NCBI RefSeq assembly: GCF_000019165.1
Contig: NC_010337.2
Span: forward strand, 2,008,501 to 2,072,500
Length of the DNA: 64,000 nucleotides
Reading direction: 5' to 3'
Source: Heliomicrobium modesticaldum Ice1
GTDB taxonomy: Bacteria > Bacillota > Desulfitobacteriia > Heliobacteriales > Heliobacteriaceae
A program made the position numbers and the translations under genes. A model generated the notes under the pieces. That model saw only the letters and a list, made by a program, of their open reading frames with translations. It was not told the origin of the DNA and searched no databases. Below, piece after piece: positions 1 to 7,387 of this stretch (the first letter of the stretch is position 1; each line of letters opens with the position of its first letter).

Positions 1-218
1 TCTGCATCCTCTGCGGCCCGCCGATCATGATCAAGTTCACCTTGGGCATTCTCGACAAGCTCGGCTTTACGCCGGAGAACGTCATCACCACCCTGGAGAT
101 GCGCATGAAGTGTGGCATCGGGAAGTGCGGTCGGTGCAACATCGGGAGTTGCTTTGTTTGTCTTGATGGGCCGGTGTTTAGTTTGGCGCAGTTGAAGACG
201 TTGCCGAATGAGTATTAA
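1..218 (+). CDS. FAD/NAD(P)-binding reductase subunit, C-terminal part (sulfhydrogenase gamma / AsrB-like)
   Basis: Only the last 71 codons are present; the reading frame enters from the left edge at base 3 and stops with TAA at 216-218. The fragment opens with the motif CGPPIM, the NAD(P)-binding signature of the ferredoxin-NADP reductase fold. It ends in a four-cysteine cluster (CGIGKCGRC then C-x2-C) of the kind that binds a 2Fe-2S cluster in dihydroorotate dehydrogenase PyrK, AsrB and the gamma subunit of sulfhydrogenases. The protein therefore probably passes electrons between NAD(P)H, flavin and an iron-sulfur partner subunit. Which of these enzymes it belongs to cannot be decided without the upstream genes. 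A hairpin with a T-run follows, so it is likely the last gene of its operon. Confidence 0.75.
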   Translation, partial: CILCGPPIMIKFTLGILDKLGFTPENVITTLEMRMKCGIGKCGRCNIGSCFVCLDGPVFSLAQLKTLPNEY

Positions 219-233
219 AAGTTAGTTTCTATT

Positions 234-270
234 GGCTATTGATATATATCAGTAGCCCTTTTTGTTTTTT
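234..270 (+). terminator. Rho-independent terminator after the reductase subunit
   Basis: A 10-bp stem (GGCTATTGAT at 234-243 with ATCAGTAGCC at 248-257, one G-T pair) closes a 4-nt loop and is followed by CTTTTTGTTTTTT. It lies 16 bases after the stop codon of the truncated reductase gene. Confidence 0.8.
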
Positions 271-362
271 CAAGGAAACAAAAGATTAAAGTGCTAAGGG
301 AGGAAAATTAAAATATATGTCGAAAGATTAGATTGGATTTATGTTCAAGGAGTGTATAAGCA

Positions 363-1028
363 TTGAACTGCCCAAACTGCTTCGTTGAATTTTATTTTCA
401 AGAAGAAGAAAAGAAGCATGTAAAAAATTTAAAGAGAGATGGTTATGGATATTTACTAAGTTATGGTACATGTCCTAAGTGCGGTCAATTAATAGTATGT
501 TTAAATGAAGGAAGAACCAATTTCGATGAATCCGGATTAACTGTTTTTCCAGAAAAAACCGAAGAAGATTCTGTTATATACCCAAAAGCAATATTAAAAA
601 ACTTTCCTCCCAGTGTTCCCCAAGATATAGCAAGTGAATATAATGAAGCTATGTTGGTATTAAACCATAGTCCTAAGTCGAGTGCGGCGCTGTCTAGAAG
701 ATTATTGCAAAAAATTCTAAGGGTTTATTTGAAAATTGAAAAAAAAGACTTATTCACTGAAATAAAAGATTTTGTCAACACGAATCCACCAGAATATATT
801 AAAAATTCTATAGATGCTGTTCGGAATGTAGGAAATTTTGCAGCTCATCCACTTAAAGAAAAAACCACTGATATAATTGTTGATGTGACGGTAGATGAAG
901 CAAAATGGCTATTAGAAATAATTGATGCATTAATAGAATACTCAATAGTAAGACCGACTAAAGATAATGAAAGAAAGAAAAAATTGAATGATAAGTTAAG
1001 TAACCTTGCAGAACCCACGCATCTTTAA
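363..1028 (+). CDS. DUF4145 domain protein with N-terminal zinc ribbon
   Basis: 221 residues from a TTG start at 363, preceded by AAGGAG about ten bases upstream. The N-terminus carries cysteines spaced as a small zinc ribbon (C3-x2-C6 and C37-x2-C40). The region from about residue 90 to 195 matches the DUF4145 pattern, with the conserved stretches ALSRRLLQKIL and VRNVGNFAAHP. DUF4145 occurs alone or fused to nucleases and restriction enzymes, and its function is unknown. The gene is strikingly AT-rich compared with the GC-rich genes after 4.4 kb and sits beside an insertion sequence, so it is probably an acquired gene. A role in phage defence is conceivable from context but is not shown by the sequence. 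Confidence 0.75.
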   Translation: MNCPNCFVEFYFQEEEKKHVKNLKRDGYGYLLSYGTCPKCGQLIVCLNEGRTNFDESGLTVFPEKTEEDSVIYPKAILKNFPPSVPQDIASEYNEAMLVLNHSPKSSAALSRRLLQKILRVYLKIEKKDLFTEIKDFVNTNPPEYIKNSIDAVRNVGNFAAHPLKEKTTDIIVDVTVDEAKWLLEIIDALIEYSIVRPTKDNERKKKLNDKLSNLAEPTHL

Positions 1029-1140
1029 TAAAAAAGTCTGCTAATCCCCTGTCTGAGGCGCTGTTGGAGAATTGTCATGAAAACGCGACAATTCCCACGG
1101 GAAAATGGATGTAATTAGATTAATTTCCAGAAAATTTTAA

Positions 1141-1207
1141 AGGATTCCCGTTACCTTTGTCGAAGTGAGTGGTTGCAAAGCAAAACACTGAACAAAGGGG
1201 GAATCCT
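1141..1207 (+). promoter_or_regulatory. Stem-loop that buries the transposase ribosome-binding site
   Basis: AGGATTCCC (1141-1149) pairs with GGGAATCCT (1199-1207), and inside it CCTTTGT (1154-1160) pairs with ACAAAGG (1192-1198). The 16 base pairs are interrupted only by a 4-nt bulge. The SD sequence AAAGGGGG (about 1194-1201) lies in the 3' arm, two bases from the end of which the GTG start at 1210 follows. Transcripts entering from outside would fold and hide the start, a known self-protection strategy of insertion sequences. Confidence 0.65.
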
Positions 1208-1209
1208 CA

Positions 1210-2571
1210 GTGCAAAGCGTAGCACAGCCACTCGAAGAAGTCCAGAAAATTTTTTGTAGAACACCTGGTGGAAAAAAAGCGGGCCGACTAATTCAACATT
1301 TTACGCAGTACGCCTCAAAGGTATATGGCTTTTCGCAGATGGTCCGTCAAGCAAAGGATGGTCGCAAACAACCCCGTATCAAAGCCCCAGCCATTTTTAC
1401 CGTCGCTTTTTTTGGCGCCTTTTTCTGTATGGAAAGTATGGAGCAGATGGACCGTTGGCAAAAAACCGGGGTATTCCGTCAATTGGTTCCCAAAAACATT
1501 CGATTGCCATCACATGATACGGTGCGACAAGCCTTGATGAAATGGGATCTAAAAGAGCAACGAAAGCAGCATAACTGTGTGATCCAGCGATATAAGGAGC
1601 AACGCGGCCCGCAGAAGGAAAGCATCAATGGTTGGCGAGTGACTGCCATCGATGGCGTGGAGTTATTCCACACCAAGGCCTATCGTTGTCCCGAATGCCT
1701 TACGCGCGAACACCGCGACAAAACCACCGACTATTATCATGCGGTCGTAGTCGCTCAACAGGTTGGCGGCAACGCGAACCTGATTTATGACTGGGAAATG
1801 CGAAAGCCTCAGGATGGGGTGGACAAGGATGAAGGAGAAACCACCGTCGCCCAACGATTGATCCGACGTATGGCCGAGACCTATGGAAAAATAACGGATG
1901 TATACACGTTAGACGCGCTGTTTGCCAAAGCACCCGTCATTCATGCCGCTCTGGATGCAGGCGCTCATGTAGTTGTTCGCATGAAAGAAGAACGTCGACG
2001 GATAATGAAAGAGGCAAATGCCTGCTTTGCGAACCGGCTTCCGGACTCCACTTGGGAAGAAAGAGATGGAAAAGGGAATACCGTTTACGTTCAAGCTTGG
2101 GACGAAGAGGGATTGGCACAATGGCCGCAAGTTCGCGTGCCCATGCGAATCGTAAAAATCATTCGTCATACCAACAAGACAGTCATCGAAGCAAACAAAG
2201 AAGTCTTTGTCACTGATGTGGTGGAGCGCTGGATAGCAACCACATGCTCATCCGAAAAAGCGGATACCCAGACGATCGCACAAATTGCCGCCGCTCGTTG
2301 GGATATTGAGAATATTGGATTTCGCAACCTTAAGACGTTCAACGCCTTGGACCACTGCTTCGTGCACGATTCGGTGGCGATCAAAGCGATGATCGGATTT
2401 CAAGTGCTGGCTTTTAATCTTAAGCGATTGTTTTTCTTTCACCACCTCCCTGCCTCTCGTCATCGAGATGTGCCGCTTCGATATCTCATTGATGAGATGC
2501 GCGAAGCGACGAGGTGGGTATCTTTACATCTATATCGTTGGGTCTGGGAGTGGGGCTTATCTACTGCCTAG
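1210..2571 (+). CDS. IS4-like DDE transposase
   Basis: 453 residues from GTG. The probable catalytic triad is D148 (AIDGVEL), D235 (TLDALF) and E367 within RWDIENIG, followed by R372 and K375, which resembles the Y-R-E-K signature region of IS4-type DDE transposases. The N-terminal 60-110 residues look like the DNA-binding part and include SHDTVRQAL. A cysteine pair after the first Asp (CPEC, 160-163) is unusual for a small transposase and may bind zinc. The frame is intact, so the element could be active. It interrupts or borders the AT-rich island between the DUF4145 gene and the P-loop ATPase gene. The exact IS family needs a comparison with ISfinder. Confidence 0.85.
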   Translation: MQSVAQPLEEVQKIFCRTPGGKKAGRLIQHFTQYASKVYGFSQMVRQAKDGRKQPRIKAPAIFTVAFFGAFFCMESMEQMDRWQKTGVFRQLVPKNIRLPSHDTVRQALMKWDLKEQRKQHNCVIQRYKEQRGPQKESINGWRVTAIDGVELFHTKAYRCPECLTREHRDKTTDYYHAVVVAQQVGGNANLIYDWEMRKPQDGVDKDEGETTVAQRLIRRMAETYGKITDVYTLDALFAKAPVIHAALDAGAHVVVRMKEERRRIMKEANACFANRLPDSTWEERDGKGNTVYVQAWDEEGLAQWPQVRVPMRIVKIIRHTNKTVIEANKEVFVTDVVERWIATTCSSEKADTQTIAQIAAARWDIENIGFRNLKTFNALDHCFVHDSVAIKAMIGFQVLAFNLKRLFFFHHLPASRHRDVPLRYLIDEMREATRWVSLHLYRWVWEWGLSTA

Positions 2572-2817
2572 CTGACCAAGGGTGAAAGGGTGGGATTGCC
2601 TATCGAAGCACTGGTATAAACAAGGTGTTTTTTTCCATAAACTTGCGTAGGATAAATGCAACTGTCGACTGGATAATTTAAACATTTAAAGAGAGAATTG
2701 GTATCGCCATTAAATCGGTTAACCGTAAGAGGTCGCTCATTTGCTTGGTGCTATTTCGATTGCGTAGGTTCTGGTAACCTTGGAAAAAATACTATATAAG
2801 TAAACGGAGGGTTGTTT

Positions 2818-4293
2818 GTGGCAATTTCTTTTACTCCGAATGTAGTTGAACAACTTTTTGGCCATGAAGCTGCTGAAAACGATAAGAAGCTTAAATCTTA
2901 TTTTTATAAAAGCTCATTATATGAACAAGTTCGTTCAAATTCTCCACTAAAAATACTAACTGGATTTAAGGGAACAGGAAAATCTGCATTAATGACAATT
3001 TCGTACCTTGAAGACCTAGATAATGGTCAGATGGCGTTATGGATTAAACCTGACGACTTAAGTGAACTATACGATCAACTTCGTGACGTTAGTTTTGTAA
3101 GAGCAATTACTCTTTGGAAGGCCGAGCTAGCGAAGGTAATAGTTGATAAAATAATAGAGGAATATATTCCTGATTATTATGAAGAGTGTGCAGGCGTTGG
3201 TTCTTGGGCTAAACAAATAGGATATAAAAATAGTGAATTCCTCACACATTTAATAAGAAAACTTGAAGATAAATTAAAAGAAACCTTGGCTAATTCAACT
3301 TTAAAAGATGAAAAAAAGAAAGTTATCAATTCCTTTCTTAAAAATTTGACTATTAATGTATACATAGATGACTTAGATAGAGGCTGGACATGTAGTGAAA
3401 ATGATAAAACAAGGTTGTCTTCCTTAATTAATGCCCTTAGAGACATGACTTCAGCCATTTCAGGTTTAAAGGCTAGAATCTCTTTTAGAACGGATGTTTA
3501 TTGGGCTGTAAGAAGTTCAAATGAATCACAGGATAAATTTGAGGCATCTGAAGTGTGGGTAAACTGGACAAATCATGAAATTGGCATTATGATAGCAAAA
3601 AGAATTACTACATTTCTTGGCACACAATTCAATGAAAAAGACTTAATGAATTCATCATTTGGAGAAATAGCTCCTTTACTAAACCCGGTTTTTGAAGATA
3701 GATTTAGAAACACTACGAATTGGAATAACAAGGAAACGTATAGAGTGTTAATGTCCCTAATAAGAAAAAGACCAAGAGATTTAATTAAGCTTTGTACGTT
3801 CTCGGCTAACCAAGCCTACGCTGAAGGAGCAAGTCTAATTTTAGGTAAGCACGTTACAGCAATATTACCGGATTATTCTCGTGGGCGCTTACAAGATTTA
3901 ATTAATGAGTTTAGAACTGAAGAAAAGAGTATTGAGGATTTACTCTATAAAATGGCACCAACAACAAAAGAACTCGCCGATCCGAAGATTGAGAATGTTT
4001 ATAAGTTCACTACAGATAGGTTGATAACTAAAATTAAAAATGTCAAACAAAACATTGACATTGACTTAGAGCCCATGGAAATAGCAAGATTCTTGTATAA
4101 AATAGGATTTCTAACTGCAAGAAAAACCTTGAATAACAACTTTGTAGAAAGAAAATACTGGGATGAAAAAAGGGAGTTGCTTAAAGATAGAATTGGTGAC
4201 CTTGGTTATGGATGGGAAATTCATCCGTCATATAGAAGTGCATTAGGGAGAGATGGCTTTTTTGATTGGTGGTTAACAGTAGACTTAATCTAA
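2818..4293 (+). CDS. Large P-loop ATPase (Sll1717-like)
   Basis: 491 residues. GTG at 2818 is chosen because GGAGG at 2806-2810 stands 7 bases before it; the in-frame TTG at 2812 is too close. A Walker A motif TGFKGTGKSA lies at residues 48-57 and a Walker B motif VYIDDLDRGW at 181-190. The rest is helical and charged, with no membrane segment. The arrangement fits the P-loop ATPase family named after cyanobacterial Sll1717, related to STAND/KAP-type ATPases, whose job is not established. The gene is very AT-rich, stands alone between an insertion sequence and a convergent mcrBC operon, and ends at a strong terminator. It is a candidate standalone defence or signalling ATPase, by context only. 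Confidence 0.7.
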   Translation: MAISFTPNVVEQLFGHEAAENDKKLKSYFYKSSLYEQVRSNSPLKILTGFKGTGKSALMTISYLEDLDNGQMALWIKPDDLSELYDQLRDVSFVRAITLWKAELAKVIVDKIIEEYIPDYYEECAGVGSWAKQIGYKNSEFLTHLIRKLEDKLKETLANSTLKDEKKKVINSFLKNLTINVYIDDLDRGWTCSENDKTRLSSLINALRDMTSAISGLKARISFRTDVYWAVRSSNESQDKFEASEVWVNWTNHEIGIMIAKRITTFLGTQFNEKDLMNSSFGEIAPLLNPVFEDRFRNTTNWNNKETYRVLMSLIRKRPRDLIKLCTFSANQAYAEGASLILGKHVTAILPDYSRGRLQDLINEFRTEEKSIEDLLYKMAPTTKELADPKIENVYKFTTDRLITKIKNVKQNIDIDLEPMEIARFLYKIGFLTARKTLNNNFVERKYWDEKRELLKDRIGDLGYGWEIHPSYRSALGRDGFFDWWLTVDLI

Positions 4294-4304
4294 AAAAGTA
4301 CTTA

Positions 4305-4338
4305 AAAGCGTTCGGATATATTTATCGCCGAACGCTTT
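4305..4338. terminator. Terminator between the convergent ATPase and mcrC genes
   Basis: A perfect 11-bp inverted repeat (AAAGCGTTCGG at 4305-4315 with CCGAACGCTTT at 4328-4338) closes a 12-nt loop. It is followed by CCATTTTCTGATTTTT on the plus strand and by AAGTAC on the minus strand. It clearly serves the ATPase gene and may also stop transcripts from mcrC. Confidence 0.75.
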
Positions 4339-4424
4339 CCATTTTCTGATTTTTCGATGTCCCTAAAACGCTCTACCAACAATGTTGATTTAGATAAGAA
4401 TAGAATAACGAATACAATTTCCGA

Positions 4425-5882
4425 TTAATGTTGCAATACCGCCCTCCCAATCTCCCCAACCACCCCATCCACCTCCGCATCAAAAGGCACCGCCGCCAAC
4501 AACAACCGCACCTCCCGAACCCCGGCGTGCAACCCGGCCTGGTGAACAAGTCGACCTCGCTGCCGTAACGAATCCCACGTTGCCTTCCGGCAGGGATAGA
4601 GCAGGCAGGCGGTCACTCGTTTCGTCGCATACGACGTCGTATAGGCGAGCACCTGCAACAAGTCGTTTCGGTGGCGCTCCCGCACGGTGGTCTCCAGGTC
4701 AAACCAGCGTTCCAGGCTCAAATCTTCCCAATGGCTCTTGTACTTGGCGTCGATGATGATCGTCTCATCGTCCCGCTCCAACACCAGATCGGGCATCAAA
4801 AAGCGCTGCGATCCGGTAAAGGGCGGTTCCCAGAGCAGCGGTGTCACCGTTTCCCGTAGCCTGCCGGCACGGACGTGCCCTCCATAGTGGCGCGCCAATT
4901 CCGTCACCACATATTCGCACCAGGCTTCGGAAAAGGCATCCATCGACATCACCCAGGGAAGACCGGTATGTTCGGCGAGACCGGCCAGTCCCCGTTCATC
5001 GATGGTCCACTCCATCGCCCGCAGCCCGTCCCGAAAGACATCGGTCTGCAAGGGCGCACGCAGCCAGAGCAACCGGTCGCGGTCGGTCGGACGGCGGGGC
5101 GGCACATGGCGCACCCGATCGAGCAGGCCCTGGCAGAGGGCGATCAGCGGGAGCACCACCGTCCCCGTGGCCCGCTGGCTCTCCAGGCTGGCCAATTGAC
5201 GGCGCAGGGTAAAATGCAGGGCACCCAACAAGGCGGCATCGTCGCGCAAGTCTGGAAAGCGGCAAGGGACCTCCAACAACCGGCCGGTGGGCACTTTGGT
5301 CCGGGCGTAGCGCCCCCAGTCGACGGTCCCCCTGGGCGCTGTCAGTTCCGCTTCGCCGATGGTAAAGCGCCGCTGCAGCCGTTCCAACATGGCGCGAATG
5401 CGAAAGAGCACCATCGTCGACAGCACCCAAGGCGGCACCTTCCGGTCAGAGCGAGGAAGCATGGGCAGGCGCAGTGGTTCGGGAATGACGCGCCAGCCCA
5501 TCCGGGCCAGCATGGGACCGATGCCGGGCCAGTCAAAGCGGGGTTGCACCACCAGGCCGTAGTCGGGCTTGCCGCTGGTGGGCGACAACAGCGGGATGGC
5601 GCCCACGCGGCTGCCCGTTTGCAGGTGCAGTTCCACCTCCCGGCCATCGTAGCCCACATCGGCGGTGATGCCGAAGTTGCGGAGCAGCCCCTCGTTGATG
5701 CGCACGAACTGGTGAGCCAGGCGCGCCGTCACCGGCTGCGGATCGCGTGGCGCGCCCCTGCGCAGCAAAAAATCGGCGGGAAGCCGCACCGAGGATGAAT
5801 CATCGACGGCAAAACAGACCTTATCGCCGGCCTCCACCGGCCGCAGGGGCGACTTGCCGGCTCGAGCGCCCGTCCGGCTCAT
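4425..5882 (-). CDS. mcrC: McrC, nuclease subunit of the McrBC restriction system
   Basis: 485 residues from an ATG at 5882 that overlaps the mcrB stop as ATGA and has GGAG five bases upstream. An in-frame ATG at 5897 lacks an SD sequence. McrC partners McrB rings to cut DNA containing modified cytosine. The C-terminal third holds a PD-(D/E)xK nuclease core, MPDLVLERDD then IIIDAKYK at about residues 363-382, with the catalytic D-A-K at 378-380. The N-terminal part matches the McrC/DUF2357-like region (RINEGLLRNFG). The gene is GC-rich like the host core genes, unlike the AT-rich genes to its left. It is the last gene of a three-gene minus-strand operon. Confidence 0.9.
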   Translation of the reverse strand: MSRTGARAGKSPLRPVEAGDKVCFAVDDSSSVRLPADFLLRRGAPRDPQPVTARLAHQFVRINEGLLRNFGITADVGYDGREVELHLQTGSRVGAIPLLSPTSGKPDYGLVVQPRFDWPGIGPMLARMGWRVIPEPLRLPMLPRSDRKVPPWVLSTMVLFRIRAMLERLQRRFTIGEAELTAPRGTVDWGRYARTKVPTGRLLEVPCRFPDLRDDAALLGALHFTLRRQLASLESQRATGTVVLPLIALCQGLLDRVRHVPPRRPTDRDRLLWLRAPLQTDVFRDGLRAMEWTIDERGLAGLAEHTGLPWVMSMDAFSEAWCEYVVTELARHYGGHVRAGRLRETVTPLLWEPPFTGSQRFLMPDLVLERDDETIIIDAKYKSHWEDLSLERWFDLETTVRERHRNDLLQVLAYTTSYATKRVTACLLYPCRKATWDSLRQRGRLVHQAGLHAGVREVRLLLAAVPFDAEVDGVVGEIGRAVLQH

Positions 5883-7357
5883 AGGCTCTCCACCCATTGC
5901 AGATAGGAACGGATGGCCTCTTCAAAACCGGCAACATAGCCCTGAGCCAGATACTCCTCTAACAGCGGCGCCAGGTTGGTGCGCAGCTTTTGCGCCGCCC
6001 GCCTATCGTCCGCTTCAAGAAAATAAGAGTGACCGGGCACGAGTGCCAAGGCGTCGTCACTGGCGTACTCGACGAAGATGGATAGCAGATCGATGAAGGC
6101 TTTTTTCATCAGCGGACCGGACTGGCTCTCGACGACGCGGTACTGCGGCCAGAGCTTCACAAAGGCGAAGCGTCGGCGCACAGCCACATCGACGATGGCG
6201 ATGCTCCGGTCGGCGCTGTTCATCGTACCAAGGATATGTAGATTTTCCGGCAGCGACAGTTCCCGTCCAAAGGGCGCGCCGAAATCGTAGGGGAGAGAGA
6301 CTCGGCGCGGCGTTTCCGCTTGTGCTTCTAGCAGATAGATCGCCTCACCGAGGACTTTGGCCAAATCGGCCCGGTTGATCTCATCGATATGCAACAAATA
6401 GGGCTTACCCCCGTTTGCGAAGGTCGCCTGGGCCGCTTCCGCCGCCTCCATGAGAAAACCCTTCCGGGGCGCAAACTGAAGGCCGATGGCCCCGTCAGAC
6501 TCCAACGGTGCGAGGCCGCCGACAAATTGTTCATAGGTCGTGTTGGCGTGAAACTGGACGGTCAGGCCGCTTCCGCCATAGGCCGCGTCTTTCAGCCGCA
6601 GGGCCATCCGTGTCTTGCCCGTTCCCGGCGGTCCCTGGAGGATAACAAAGCGGCGCTCGGCCAGCAACTGCCGGACTTCCTCCTCAGAGGCATCGGGCAT
6701 GAGGTGGGCGAAGTAGTCGCCGCGAATCCGCTCCGCCTCGGCTTCCGCCGCCTTTAAGGGATACTGCCCCCGTTCGGAGAAAAAGAGATCCAAAAAGGCC
6801 TTGAGCGCCCTTTCCGTTTCCTGACGCTCTGTCGTCGGCGCATAAAAACCGTAAATCACCTTGCCGTAGCGGTCAAAGACGGACCGGTAGGCCGGAAACA
6901 TCCGGCGGATGCCATCGGGCACGTCCAAGTCGGTGCGGACCGGCTCCTGTTTGGCCCAGGCCACCATCTGTCCCTGCCCAACGGAGCGGTTGAGCCAGCG
7001 GCAGATGGCCGCCACCTTGCGCCCATGACCTGGCCGGGACAGCACCTCTTCATCGGGGCTTAATCCCTGCGTGCCCACCACGAGCGCCACCAGGCAAGGC
7101 GCGTCTTCTACCGGGAAGAGAACAAAACTCATGCCGCCGTACGCGCCGGAATCGGGATTGGACGGATGAATATAGGCGGAAAAAGGCACGCCGGTCGAGC
7201 CCTTGTTGAAACCGGGCGCACGGAGGGCTACCGATTTTTTCGCTTTATCCGGGTAACGGCCGCCGTTGGCGCCGAAGAGGGATTGAAAGGCCTGCTGGTT
7301 TTTCTCGCTCCAATCATCGGTCAGCTCGTTGTGAATGATGTCCAATAGCGGTTTCAT
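5879..7357 (-). CDS. mcrB: McrB, GTP-dependent AAA+ motor of the McrBC restriction system
   Basis: 492 residues from ATG at 7357; a TTG one codon upstream also fits the AAGGAG at 7367-7372. Residues 241-249 form Walker A (QGPPGTGKT). LHIDEINRAD at 322-331 is the McrB-type Walker B and signature, GTMNSADRS at 377-385 is sensor 1, and RRRF at 394-397 includes the arginine finger. The N-terminal 220 residues are a DUF3578-like domain of the kind that recognises modified DNA in distant McrB homologues. mcrC follows with a 4-base overlap, and a cyclic-nucleotide-binding gene precedes it by 30 bases without a terminator. The preferred modification cannot be read from sequence. Confidence 0.92.
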   Translation of the reverse strand: MKPLLDIIHNELTDDWSEKNQQAFQSLFGANGGRYPDKAKKSVALRAPGFNKGSTGVPFSAYIHPSNPDSGAYGGMSFVLFPVEDAPCLVALVVGTQGLSPDEEVLSRPGHGRKVAAICRWLNRSVGQGQMVAWAKQEPVRTDLDVPDGIRRMFPAYRSVFDRYGKVIYGFYAPTTERQETERALKAFLDLFFSERGQYPLKAAEAEAERIRGDYFAHLMPDASEEEVRQLLAERRFVILQGPPGTGKTRMALRLKDAAYGGSGLTVQFHANTTYEQFVGGLAPLESDGAIGLQFAPRKGFLMEAAEAAQATFANGGKPYLLHIDEINRADLAKVLGEAIYLLEAQAETPRRVSLPYDFGAPFGRELSLPENLHILGTMNSADRSIAIVDVAVRRRFAFVKLWPQYRVVESQSGPLMKKAFIDLLSIFVEYASDDALALVPGHSYFLEADDRRAAQKLRTNLAPLLEEYLAQGYVAGFEEAIRSYLQWVESL

Positions 7358-7387
7358 CAAGAAGCACTCCTTGCGGGGTCTTATGGT

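Larger units (their letters stand above)
1087..2600 (+). mobile_element. IS4-like insertion sequence (ends tentative)
   Basis: The element contains the transposase gene at 1210-2571. Its proposed ends rest on a weak inverted repeat, GACAATTCCCAC at 1087 and GTGGGATTGCC ending at 2600, which match with one gap and one mismatch. The resulting length of about 1.5 kb suits IS4-type elements. No target-site duplication was recognised, and the left end overlaps another small palindrome (GAATTGTC at 1069-1076 with GACAATTC at 1087-1094), so the boundaries may be wrong by tens of bases. Confidence 0.4.

Noticed and set aside
4875-5798. 307-codon plus-strand frame opposite mcrC
   Set aside because: The mcrC frame carries the nuclease motif and coupled start. 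The opposite frame is rich in His, Gln and Pro, as shadow frames of GC-rich genes are.
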